Shown here in pieces: positions 1 to 7,656 of a stretch of DNA of 64,000 nt. The notes beneath the pieces are model-generated. The model was given only the letters and a program-made list of their open reading frames with translations, was not told where the DNA came from and searched no databases. A program made the translations under genes and the position numbers. The DNA is from Epsilonproteobacteria bacterium tcs-49. GTDB lineage: Bacteria; Campylobacterota; Campylobacteria; Campylobacterales; Sulfurovaceae. Numbering within the stretch: position 1 is the first letter of the stretch; each line of letters opens with the position of its first letter. The DNA lies in the NCBI GenBank assembly GCA_002049495.1, contig LLYS01000003.1, forward strand, positions 1-64,000. The letters run 5' to 3'.

Positions 1-219
1 CAGCATCAACAGGAACGGCATCAGATACAGCTCCTGCATATCAAACACGATTCCGGCTAAATGCAGCTTCTTATGATCGAAACTGAGCAAAAAGATGTGG
101 TTACCGTCGATGGTAATCCACGGCAACACGATCGCCACCACCGTCACCAGCAGATAAAACCAATAGCGTTTTATGCGGTACGGGGTCTCGTGTTTTAGCT
201 CGGTATCGTGCGTTGACAC
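1..219 (-). CDS. ccoG: CcoG/FixG-type cytochrome oxidase assembly protein, N-terminal part (runs off the window)
   Basis: The first 73 codons can be read. CcoG is a membrane-bound polyferredoxin-like protein needed to mature the copper centre of cbb3 oxidase. A short charged N-terminus (YRIKRYWFY) leads into a transmembrane segment ending in a PWITIDG motif, then a stretch typical of CcoG (FDMQELYLMPFLLML). The iron-sulfur motifs lie outside the window. The start is GTG at 217-219 with an AGGAAAGGA ribosome site just upstream; no in-frame ATG is nearby. It is the last visible gene of the cco operon, 14 bases after the DUF4006-type gene, which fits its assembly role. Confidence 0.8.
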   Translation of the reverse strand, partial: MSTHDTELKHETPYRIKRYWFYLLVTVVAIVLPWITIDGNHIFLLSFDHKKLHLAGIVFDMQELYLMPFLLML

Positions 220-233
220 TGGATGATCCTTTC

Positions 234-443
234 CTAGTTGGCGTCGACAACGTGTTTATCGTTGTCTCTGCTGATTTTTTCAATATTCATAGGGTCTTTC
301 AACTTATAGTAGTTCTCCGCATTAGCCTGCTGCGTTCCCACAGCCATCGTTACGAGAAAAGCTAAGATTGCAAGGAGTAGTACAGTTGCTATAAGCATCC
401 CTGAGATACCGTGAATTCCAAATACGTTTCTACTTTCATTCAT
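234..443 (-). CDS. Small DUF4006-type membrane protein of the cco operon
   Basis: A 69-residue protein with one strong transmembrane helix (about residues 13-36, ending LVTMAVGTQQ) and a short polar C-terminal tail. Its size, the operon position after ccoP and the N-terminal FGIHGISGML stretch match the DUF4006 family described in Campylobacterota cbb3 operons; the family name is from memory. No catalytic motif is visible. It lies 10 bases after ccoP and 14 before ccoG, so it is co-transcribed with the oxidase. A role in assembly or stability of the oxidase is only inferred from position. Confidence 0.7.
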   Translation of the reverse strand: MNESRNVFGIHGISGMLIATVLLLAILAFLVTMAVGTQQANAENYYKLKDPMNIEKISRDNDKHVVDAN

Positions 444-453
444 CCCATGCTCC

Positions 454-1338
454 TTACATCTGAATAGAGTTGATATAGGTTGTCAACGCTTTTACTTGAA
501 CGGGAGTCAATCTTCCGTCAAAGCTAGGCATTGTACCGATATTACCCTTTTTACCGTCTTTCAAGATAGCGGCCATTGTGGCATTGTCAAATGCTACGAT
601 GTTTGGTCCCACACCCGGGATACCCTTACCGTCAGGTCCATGGCATCCGGCACACACTGCGTAGCCCGCAGGCTGGGCACCTTGCATACCGCTTGCGACA
701 TACTCCGCAATCTGCTCAGCAGACTCGCCCGTCGCCATATTCGCAGGCATTCCGCCGGGATATGTGGATTTGAAGTTGTGTCCGCCGTTTTGGATCGTGT
801 AGAGGATGCTCTCTTTAGACATTCTCTGAGTCAAATCCGCTGCTTTGCCGTCAAGTCCGTCGCCGGTATATCCGTGACAAGGCGCACACTGTACCAAAAA
901 TACGGATTTACCCATATTTTTCAAATCGCTCTGGCTCGCATCGGCCCACTGCGCTTCATACTCCGCTTTGTGCGCTTTTACTTCCTCGTTCCACTCACCG
1001 ATCTGGCTGTACGCCCATACCGGATAACCCATGGTCCAGTACCAAGCGGCCCATACCATAGTCCCAAGGAAAGACAGAGCCCAACCGATAGGCAACTCAT
1101 TTTTATACTCGCCGATACCGTCCCAGTTTTCGTCAGCCAACTCACCGGACGCCGTATCGTTTTTCATCTGGTTTACATATTTTAAACTAACCCCGATAGC
1201 AAGTACCAAGATAACCAATGCTGCCAAGATGGTAATGATATTAACGATGTCGTCACCGATAATATCGCCTACGTAAGAGTAGGTAAGACCCATCAAGATA
1301 ACACCAATGGCAATAGCTACGATAACAATATTTTTCAT
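454..1338 (-). CDS. ccoP: cbb3-type cytochrome c oxidase subunit III, dihaem cytochrome c
   Basis: Subunit CcoP passes electrons from the cytochrome bc1 complex or soluble cytochrome c to the catalytic subunit of the high-affinity terminal oxidase. Of 294 residues, the first about 105 hold two hydrophobic segments (near 1-50 and 85-105), a layout usual in Campylobacterota. Two cytochrome c domains follow, with haem-binding CAPCH at 151-155 and CAGCH at 229-233. Candidate axial methionines lie in GGMPANM (about 195-201) and GTMPSF near the C-terminus. Stop to start distance with ccoQ is three bases, so the genes are translationally coupled. Confidence 0.96.
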   Translation of the reverse strand: MKNIVIVAIAIGVILMGLTYSYVGDIIGDDIVNIITILAALVILVLAIGVSLKYVNQMKNDTASGELADENWDGIGEYKNELPIGWALSFLGTMVWAAWYWTMGYPVWAYSQIGEWNEEVKAHKAEYEAQWADASQSDLKNMGKSVFLVQCAPCHGYTGDGLDGKAADLTQRMSKESILYTIQNGGHNFKSTYPGGMPANMATGESAEQIAEYVASGMQGAQPAGYAVCAGCHGPDGKGIPGVGPNIVAFDNATMAAILKDGKKGNIGTMPSFDGRLTPVQVKALTTYINSIQM

Positions 1339-1341
1339 TTT

Positions 1342-1578
1342 TTATTGCTCCTTTGGTTTCTCATCGGTATCATCGACGCTTTTCTTCTGTTCGGATTTCT
1401 CTTCGATGGGCTTGTCCGTTATCTCGTCATCAAGCGCCATCTTCCCGTACTTTTCATAGTCTCTGATACCTTTTTTTTCACTTCTATAAAGATGAATAAT
1501 ATACCCATAGAGTATCAGGGTCAAAAAGACCGTAAAGAAAAAGTAGGCGTAACCCTGATATTCGTAAATGTCATTCAT
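1342..1578 (-). CDS. ccoQ: cbb3-type cytochrome c oxidase subunit IV
   Basis: A 78-residue protein between ccoO and ccoP. One transmembrane helix (about residues 10-29) is followed by a HLYRSEKKG stretch and a highly charged tail rich in Lys, Glu and Asp. CcoQ is a non-catalytic subunit thought to stabilise CcoP in the complex. The C-terminal tail (about residues 45-78) is longer and more charged than in most CcoQ proteins and is probably disordered. Identity rests on position, length and the single-helix layout more than on conserved residues. Confidence 0.88.
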   Translation of the reverse strand: MNDIYEYQGYAYFFFTVFLTLILYGYIIHLYRSEKKGIRDYEKYGKMALDDEITDKPIEEKSEQKKSVDDTDEKPKEQ

Positions 1579-1593
1579 CTTTTACCCCTCAAC

Positions 1594-2277
1594 TTATTTC
1601 AACCGGTTCATGTACGCGATGATCGCAACAATTTCGGGGATCTCCCCTCTTGCTACCGCATCTTTCACGTCTTGGTTTTTCATATCAGCCGCGATCGCTT
1701 CCGCTTCTTTAAGCGCCTGCGCACGTGCATCTTCCCAGCTTCCAAGCGCAACGTCTACGTTTCCGTCTCCGTTGATATCCTGGTCGTAAGGTACGTTAAA
1801 CACATTTTTAACGGTCAACGCTTCCGCGTACGCCGTTTCGATATCAGCGATGTTGCTGAACATGTGCTTATATGCGGGCATGATAGAGTTGGGCACTACC
1901 GATGTGGGTTCCCACATGTGGTTTTCATGCCAATCTGTCGTTCTGTAGTTCCCTACTCTGTGTAGGTCCGGACCGGTTCTTTTTGAACCCCATAGGAACG
2001 GTCTGTCGTAAGCGTATTCACCGCTAAGACTGTACATACCGTATCTGTCCGTTTCACTTTTGAACGGTCTGATAAGTTGTGAGTGGCAAGCGATACAGTT
2101 ATCTTTCTTGTATACCTCTTTACCAGCAATTTCCAAAACCGAATACGGCTTTAGTCCCTCAATAGGTCGTGATGCCTGCGCGAAGTTGGGCAGAATTTCG
2201 ATAAGCCCCGCAAACGCGATAACAACAAATACACCTACTGCAAAAAAGAAAGGTCTCTCTTCTAACCAATGAAACAT
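1594..2277 (-). CDS. ccoO: cbb3-type cytochrome c oxidase subunit II, monohaem cytochrome c
   Basis: CcoO is the membrane-anchored monohaem subunit of cbb3 oxidase. The 227-residue protein has one N-terminal transmembrane helix (about 10-30) and a single c-type haem motif, CIACH, at 61-65, followed by SQLIRPF as in other CcoO proteins. A methionine in NSIMPAY (about 135) is the likely distal haem ligand. The length is standard. It sits 11 bases downstream of ccoN and 15 upstream of ccoQ in the same operon. Confidence 0.96.
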   Translation of the reverse strand: MFHWLEERPFFFAVGVFVVIAFAGLIEILPNFAQASRPIEGLKPYSVLEIAGKEVYKKDNCIACHSQLIRPFKSETDRYGMYSLSGEYAYDRPFLWGSKRTGPDLHRVGNYRTTDWHENHMWEPTSVVPNSIMPAYKHMFSNIADIETAYAEALTVKNVFNVPYDQDINGDGNVDVALGSWEDARAQALKEAEAIAADMKNQDVKDAVARGEIPEIVAIIAYMNRLK

Positions 2278-2288
2278 TCTTTACCTCC

Positions 2289-3758
2289 TTATGCCGACAT
2301 AGGCGTTTTGTTTTGTAGCGTAGATCCGTCAACCTCTTTACCGGAAGCAAATGTTTTGTAAATGTTATACGCAAACATAAAGAAACCGATTAGGTATAAA
2401 AGACCACCGACAGCTCTGATCGTGTAGTATGGGTGCAGTACCGTTACGGTATCGATGAAAGAGTAAGCCAGATTACCGTACTCGTCAACGGCTCTCCACA
2501 TCATACCCTGCGTAATACCCGCAATCCACATACTTGAGAAGTAAAGGACGATACCGGTAGTTTGGAGCCAGAACTGCTTTTCTACCAAGCTCTTTGAGTA
2601 AAGCTCTTTGTTGAAAAGTCTTGGCGCCATATGGAAGATCGCAGCCATAATCATGAATACAACCCAACCGAGTACACCGTCGTGAACGTGTCCTGGAATC
2701 CAATCTGTAAAGTGCGCGATAGCGTTTACGGATTTGATGGACTGGATAGGACCTTCCAGCGTAGAAAGCATATAGAACGTAGATGCTAAAACCATGAATT
2801 TGATCAGTGGGTTTTCAGTCAACTGATTCCACTCACCCTTCATCGTAAGAAGCATGTTGATCGCACTACCCCAAGATGGCAGAATAAGAACAACCGAGAA
2901 AACTGAACCCATAGACTGCATCCAGTCAGGAACGGTAGAGTAGATCAAGTGGTGACCGCCGGCCCATAGATAAACAAACATCAGACCCCAGAAAGAGAGC
3001 AGTGAAAGCTTATATGAGTAAACGGCTTGACCGGATTCTTTGGGCAAGAAGTAATAAATCATCGCAATGATAGGTACCGTAAAACCAAACGCAACGGCGT
3101 TGTGTCCATACCACCACTGTACAAGCGCGTCATTTGTACCCGCGTACATAGACACCGAGTGCAGCCAGCTTCCGTAACCTGTAACAAGTTGGGTAGGAAT
3201 CGCCATATTGTTAAATAGGTAAAGCATTGCAATACCTAAGAATGTCGCGATGTAGTACCACATAGAGATATAAAGCGTTTTTTCTCTTCTGATCCCGATA
3301 AGACCGAAGATACTAAGACCCCATAATACCCACACAACTACGACTAAAAGATCCAGCGGCCACTCAAGCTGAGCGTACTCTTTGGATGCCGTGATCCCCA
3401 TCAAAAGCGTTACAACGGCAAGTACCATAACCAGCATATAAAGCCAGAAGTGGAGTTTACCGATAGCCATCAAAAAGGGCGATTCAGCCATAGATACCTT
3501 TAGAACTCTTTGGCCCACATAATACCATGTAGCCCAGATACCGCTCAATGTAAATCCAAAAATTACACCGTTTGTATGCAACGGTCTCAATCTTGAAAAT
3601 GTTCCGTATTCGCCTAACAGGTAGTTAAGCTCAGGAAATGCCAGTTGAGCAGCGATCAATGTTCCAATCACCATACCGACAATACCAAACAAAATGGTTG
3701 AAAAGACAAACATTTTGGCAATGGTATAGTCATATTCCAATGCAGCGTTATTTTGCAT
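2289..3758 (-). CDS. ccoN: cbb3-type cytochrome c oxidase subunit I, catalytic
   Basis: CcoN is the haem-copper catalytic subunit that reduces oxygen and pumps protons in the inner membrane. About twelve transmembrane segments are visible. Conserved histidines occur in RLRPLHTNGV, YGHNAVAF, AGGHHLIY and GHVHDG, which supply haem b, haem b3 and CuB ligands. The first ATG is at 3762-3764, but GGAGG at 3766-3770 lies only one base from it and seven from the ATG at 3756-3758, so the second is chosen (489 residues). It is the first gene of the operon, under a promoter with an FNR-type site. Confidence 0.97.
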   Translation of the reverse strand: MQNNAALEYDYTIAKMFVFSTILFGIVGMVIGTLIAAQLAFPELNYLLGEYGTFSRLRPLHTNGVIFGFTLSGIWATWYYVGQRVLKVSMAESPFLMAIGKLHFWLYMLVMVLAVVTLLMGITASKEYAQLEWPLDLLVVVVWVLWGLSIFGLIGIRREKTLYISMWYYIATFLGIAMLYLFNNMAIPTQLVTGYGSWLHSVSMYAGTNDALVQWWYGHNAVAFGFTVPIIAMIYYFLPKESGQAVYSYKLSLLSFWGLMFVYLWAGGHHLIYSTVPDWMQSMGSVFSVVLILPSWGSAINMLLTMKGEWNQLTENPLIKFMVLASTFYMLSTLEGPIQSIKSVNAIAHFTDWIPGHVHDGVLGWVVFMIMAAIFHMAPRLFNKELYSKSLVEKQFWLQTTGIVLYFSSMWIAGITQGMMWRAVDEYGNLAYSFIDTVTVLHPYYTIRAVGGLLYLIGFFMFAYNIYKTFASGKEVDGSTLQNKTPMSA

Positions 3759-3820
3759 TGTCATACCTCCTATAAAGTTTTAGCAAATCTACTAATCGGG
3801 CAAAAAGTAGACTAGACAAC

Positions 3821-3861
3821 AATATATTACAAAAAAATTTGTGATTTTTGACTTAAATCAA
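3821..3861 (-). promoter_or_regulatory. cco operon promoter with an FNR-type palindrome
   Basis: The palindrome TTGACTTAAATCAA lies at 3848-3861 and matches the FNR-family core TTGA-N6-TCAA exactly. On the minus strand TATATT at 3821-3826 can act as a -10 element, giving a start near 3814. The palindrome centre (3854.5) then falls near -41, the class II activator position. Regulation of cbb3 operons by FNR-family proteins is established in many proteobacteria. Which regulator acts here is not shown. Confidence 0.6.
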
Positions 3862-3869
3862 GCTTTTTG

Positions 3870-4196
3870 TTAAGTGATTGTTAAATTTTCTATAAATTCT
3901 ATGCGATCGGTGACAATCACCGCATCTATGGTATAAGCGGAGGTTATATTGCGGCTTTTACAATAGATATTGAGAGTCTTTATTATCTTTTTAAGCTTGG
4001 CTGCAGTTATGTTGTAGACGGGGTCGTATCCGCTGCCGCTTTTGACTTCGATGAAGTGGTAGGTATCACCCTTTTTCGCGATGATATCGATCTCGCCGAA
4101 GCGGGAGTAAAAGTTGCGTTCAACGACTGTAAAGCCCTCGTTTCGCAAGTACTCCGCCGCTTTTTCCTCGGCGAGATCACCTAACTTTTTCGACAT
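3870..4196 (-). CDS. yraN: YraN/UPF0102 family nuclease-like protein
   Basis: A 108-residue protein of the UPF0102 family, which has an endonuclease-like (Holliday junction resolvase/restriction) fold but no settled function. The signature GEIDIIA at about 49-55 and FIEVK at about 68-72 supply the Asp-Glu-Lys metal site expected of that fold. The start overlaps the end of the formate dehydrogenase-like gene by 20 bases, so translation is coupled. In Helicobacter and Campylobacter yraN usually follows hom directly (from memory); here another gene lies between them. Confidence 0.88.
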   Translation of the reverse strand: MSKKLGDLAEEKAAEYLRNEGFTVVERNFYSRFGEIDIIAKKGDTYHFIEVKSGSGYDPVYNITAAKLKKIIKTLNIYCKSRNITSAYTIDAVIVTDRIEFIENLTIT

Positions 4197-6183
4197 CCAC
4201 TTCCACCGCTTTGAAACGTGCCGTTTTAATCATATCGTCGCATTCGTCGCCGAAAAGAAAGTTGATCCTGCTTTTTGCGTGGTGAAAAGTAGCATACATC
4301 GTGCCCGGCTTTAAACTCTCATTAAAAACAATCGTTAACGGCGCGCTCTCACCGTAATCGCTTTGCAAGATCACTTTTTCACTGTCGAAAAAGGGCCGAT
4401 CCGCACTACTGACTTCCAGCAGATCCTTTTCGTAGGTTGCCATGAGCTTGGGGGTCCGTTTTGTCTGCGCGGCGTTGTTGTAGTGGTGCAGCACCCTGCC
4501 CGTTGTCAGCAGGAAGCGGCGCGTATAGGTTCTGGGTTTGTAAGCATGGTAGTGGAAGTGCCCCAACCGGTCATCGGTACGGAAAGCTTCCCCGTGTAAA
4601 ATCTCCGTACCGCCGCTGCCGATTGGCCACTGGATCGGGTTATCCTCCAACTTTTCATAGCTTGCGCCCCCAAAACGCGTTGGCGCGTCTTTGCGCACAT
4701 CCTCCCAGATCGCTTCGGTATCAAAGTAACCGCTTGCCTTGCCCATCTTCGCCGCAACGGCATTGAGCACTTCCCAATCATCGGGCAGCTCGGAAGATAC
4801 CAGCGGGGTACTCAGGTGCAGACGCCGCTCGGCGTTGATATAGACGCCCCGCTTCTCGTAGGCGCTTTTGACGCCAAAAACCACGTGGGCGAAGTTCGTG
4901 ATCTCATTTTCAAACAGTTCATGCACCACGATCAGGTCCAGCTTTTGCAACGCTTCGTGCATACGGCTTTGGTTGGGGTGGACATGGGCTAAATCCTCCC
5001 CCATATTATACAGCGTCTTGATCTTGCCCTCCAGCATCGCATCGACCATATCCGGCGTCATCAAACCCACCTCTTTGGGTTCTTGATAATCGGGCGCGAA
5101 GTAGGGAAGACAACCCATATCACACGTGCCCTGGACGTTGTTTTGCCCCCGAAGCGGCATCAGCCCCGTCCCGGGCTGCCCGATATTGCCGGTGATGAGC
5201 GCTAAATGCGTAATCGCCATCACCGCTTTAGACCCGTCAAAATGCTCGGTAACACCCAGACCCCAAAAGATCATACTCTTGCGCGTGGCGTACTCCCTGG
5301 CGACCCGGTGTATCTTCTCATACAGATCTTCATACCCCTCAAGGGTTTTGAGGTACTCCGGATTTGCCAAGGGGTCGTTTAAAATTTTCTGTTTATAACT
5401 TTCAAACCCGCTGGTACGCTTTTGAACGAAGCTTCGGTTATACAACCCCTCTTTCAAGATCACGTAGGCGAGCATGTTCAAAATCATCAAATTGGATTCA
5501 AAGGGGACGGTCAAGTGGTATTTGGCCTTTTTGCTCAACGGGATTTCGCGCACGTCGATAACGGCGATATCCTTTTTGGACTTGATCATTTTGCCCGAAA
5601 CGATAGGGTGGGCCTGAGTGGTGTTGGAGCCGATAACGAGCATGAAGTCGGTATGAAAAATGCTGTCGTAACTATTGGTCGCAGCCCCTTCGCCGATGGT
5701 GGTTTTCATCCCTTTGAGACTGGGACTGTGGCAGATACGCGCGCAACTGTCGATATTGGGCGAGTTCAAATACTCTCTGGTGAACTTTTGAAAGAAGTAG
5801 CCGTTTTCGCAGCTGGTTCGCGCCCCGCCGATACTGCCGTGGGAGTTTCCGCCGTGCTTTTGGATGCTGCTTCCAAGCGTTGCCGCAACGGCGTTGACGG
5901 CGGTTTCAAAATCGGTGGCGTAAAAGCGCTCGGAGTGCTCTTTGAGTCTCTCCTTGGGGATTTTCCTTGCTTCGGCAAACGCCTTTTCGATCAGAGGCGC
6001 CGTGATCCGATGGGGCGAGGAAACGAAATCAAAGGCGGTTTTACCCTTGACGCACAGTTTTCCTCCACTGACGGGGCCGCTTTCAAGCCCCGCGATCTTG
6101 ACGATCCGGTTTTTCTCAATCGTCGCTTCTATTTCGCAGCCTACGCCGCAGTAGGTACAAACACTGGTAACGGTTTTTGACAT
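4177..6183 (-). CDS. Formate dehydrogenase-like molybdopterin oxidoreductase, cysteine type
   Basis: Member of the molybdopterin/tungstopterin oxidoreductase family, 668 residues. The N-terminal [4Fe-4S] site has Cys 9, 12, 16 and 44 (CTYCGVGC ... LCVKGK). The catalytic loop reads DSCARICHSPS: Cys151 sits where E. coli FdhF has selenocysteine (ARVUHGPS). HPIVSGK is the conserved segment that follows. The C-terminal molybdopterin-dinucleotide-binding domain is present (LTTGRVLHHYN, about 563-573). No partner subunits (fdhB, fdhC) or signal peptide are nearby, so it may be a cytoplasmic enzyme with an unknown electron acceptor. It starts nine bases after hom. Substrate is inferred from family resemblance. 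Confidence 0.82.
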   Translation of the reverse strand: MSKTVTSVCTYCGVGCEIEATIEKNRIVKIAGLESGPVSGGKLCVKGKTAFDFVSSPHRITAPLIEKAFAEARKIPKERLKEHSERFYATDFETAVNAVAATLGSSIQKHGGNSHGSIGGARTSCENGYFFQKFTREYLNSPNIDSCARICHSPSLKGMKTTIGEGAATNSYDSIFHTDFMLVIGSNTTQAHPIVSGKMIKSKKDIAVIDVREIPLSKKAKYHLTVPFESNLMILNMLAYVILKEGLYNRSFVQKRTSGFESYKQKILNDPLANPEYLKTLEGYEDLYEKIHRVAREYATRKSMIFWGLGVTEHFDGSKAVMAITHLALITGNIGQPGTGLMPLRGQNNVQGTCDMGCLPYFAPDYQEPKEVGLMTPDMVDAMLEGKIKTLYNMGEDLAHVHPNQSRMHEALQKLDLIVVHELFENEITNFAHVVFGVKSAYEKRGVYINAERRLHLSTPLVSSELPDDWEVLNAVAAKMGKASGYFDTEAIWEDVRKDAPTRFGGASYEKLEDNPIQWPIGSGGTEILHGEAFRTDDRLGHFHYHAYKPRTYTRRFLLTTGRVLHHYNNAAQTKRTPKLMATYEKDLLEVSSADRPFFDSEKVILQSDYGESAPLTIVFNESLKPGTMYATFHHAKSRINFLFGDECDDMIKTARFKAVEVDVEKVR

Positions 6184-6192
6184 GGGAGTGCC

Positions 6193-7458
6193 TTAATCGA
6201 TCCTTATCATAGAGGGCTTAGCAAAAACGTTTCGGTTTTCGAACAGTTCTTCCATCACTTTGTTGATACTCTCCTCTTTGCAGATGTGCGTCGCCACGAG
6301 CAGGTTGGACATATCGGTCCCCGCGGGCTTTTGCAGCATCGTTTCGATGGAGATATCGTATTTGGCGAAGGTTTCGGAGATCTTGGCAAGAACTCCCGCT
6401 TCATCGTTGACCAGCAGCCGCAGATAGTATTTGGAGCGGATCTGCTCGGGTTCGACCAGCGTCAAGTCGGTCTCCAGCGGCCGGTTGTAGCCCAGCATCG
6501 CCGACGCGTTGCCCCGGACGATATCGATGATATCGGCGATCACCGCGCTTGCCGTGGCGTCTCCCCCGGCACCGGGTCCGTAATACAGCGTTTCACCCAC
6601 TTTGTCACCTACGGCGCTGATCCCGTTCATCACCCCGTCGATCTTGGCGATCATGGAGTTTTCGTCGATCATACATGGATGCACCCGCAGCTCGATCTTG
6701 TCGCCCTTTTTCTTAGCCATTCCCAGCAGTTTGATCTCGTAACCGAACTTGTTGGCAAACTCCACGTCGATGGCGTTGATGTGTTCGATCCCCTCGATGA
6801 CGATATCTTCGGGCTTGGCGTCGATGCCGTAGGCGATGCTTGCCAAAATCAACAGTTTGTGCGCCGCGTCAAAGCCGCCGATATCAAAGGTGGGATCCGC
6901 TTCCGCGTAGCCCAGCTCCTGCGCTTCCTTGAGCGTCGCGTCAAACTCCGCGCCCTCGTTGATCATCTTTGTCAGGATATAGTTGCACGTCCCGTTCATG
7001 ATCCCCGAGATCGATTCGATATGGTTCGCACTCAGTCCCGTTTTGAGCGCCTGGATGATGGGGATACCGCCCGCTACGCTGGCTTCATACCCAAAGGCCA
7101 ACCTCTTATCTCCGCCCGCGGCCTTTTGCAGATCGTACCGGTGATACGCCAGCAACGCTTTGTTGGCCGTTACGACCGATTTGCCGTTTTCCAAGGCTTT
7201 TTTCGTCAACTCGTAGGGTTTTTCCACACCCCCCATAAGTTCTACGATGATATCGATCTCGGGATCGTTTACCAACTCTTCGGGATTGTCCGAAAGGGTG
7301 ATATCGATATCTCTTTTTTTCGTGATATCGCGTACCACGCCTTTTGTGGGAACGATCTTTTTGCCCGCTCTCGCTTCGATGATATCCGCGTTTTCCTCGA
7401 GGATGCGAACGACGCTTTCTCCGACGGTGCCCACACCCAAGATACCTACTTTGACCAT
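6193..7458 (-). CDS. hom: Homoserine dehydrogenase
   Basis: Reduces aspartate semialdehyde to homoserine for threonine and methionine synthesis. The 421-residue protein has an N-terminal Rossmann motif (GILGVGTVGESV), the central catalytic domain with GIMNGTCNYI and EAQELGYAEADPT, and a C-terminal ACT domain from about residue 345 (YYLRLLVNDEAGVLAKI), normally a site of feedback control by threonine. Length and domain order are standard for the monofunctional enzyme. A tandem intergenic repeat ends 22 bases upstream of its ATG. Confidence 0.96.
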   Translation of the reverse strand: MVKVGILGVGTVGESVVRILEENADIIEARAGKKIVPTKGVVRDITKKRDIDITLSDNPEELVNDPEIDIIVELMGGVEKPYELTKKALENGKSVVTANKALLAYHRYDLQKAAGGDKRLAFGYEASVAGGIPIIQALKTGLSANHIESISGIMNGTCNYILTKMINEGAEFDATLKEAQELGYAEADPTFDIGGFDAAHKLLILASIAYGIDAKPEDIVIEGIEHINAIDVEFANKFGYEIKLLGMAKKKGDKIELRVHPCMIDENSMIAKIDGVMNGISAVGDKVGETLYYGPGAGGDATASAVIADIIDIVRGNASAMLGYNRPLETDLTLVEPEQIRSKYYLRLLVNDEAGVLAKISETFAKYDISIETMLQKPAGTDMSNLLVATHICKEESINKVMEELFENRNVFAKPSMIRID

Positions 7459-7479
7459 ATGTTTGCTCCTATTATTATA

Positions 7480-7646
7480 TTCTCCTTTTTCACGAACAAA
7501 GTCCGTAAAAAATTCCTCTCACTAAAGCTTCGGCCCCGCCTCAGCTCCGCTGCAAATAAGCCAAGCTCATTTTCCGCTGCGAGATTTCTCCTTTTTCACG
7601 AACAAAGTCCGTAAAAAATTCCTCTCACTAAAGCTTCGGCCCCGCC
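7480..7646. repeat. Intergenic direct repeat pair A (two identical 61-base copies)
   Basis: Copies at 7480-7540 and 7586-7646 are identical over 61 bases and offset by 106. Each contains, on the minus strand, an AT-flanked hairpin (ACGGAC, TTT loop, GTTCGT, with T and A runs continuing the stem) next to a GC-rich part with GAAGCTTTAG. The spacer 7541-7585 completes the unit. The pair fills the gap between the aminotransferase stop and the hom start. The GC-rich part resembles that of repeat pair B at 26617-26801. Confidence 0.9.
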
Positions 7647-7656
7647 GCCGACCGCT

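Noticed and set aside
4177-6183. Possible selenocysteine formate dehydrogenase
   Set aside because: The catalytic position is an ordinary Cys codon and the frame has no internal TGA.
6286-7614. Long open frame on the plus strand opposite hom
   Set aside because: It mirrors a well-supported homoserine dehydrogenase gene, has a histidine- and arginine-rich composition typical of antisense frames and no recognisable motif.
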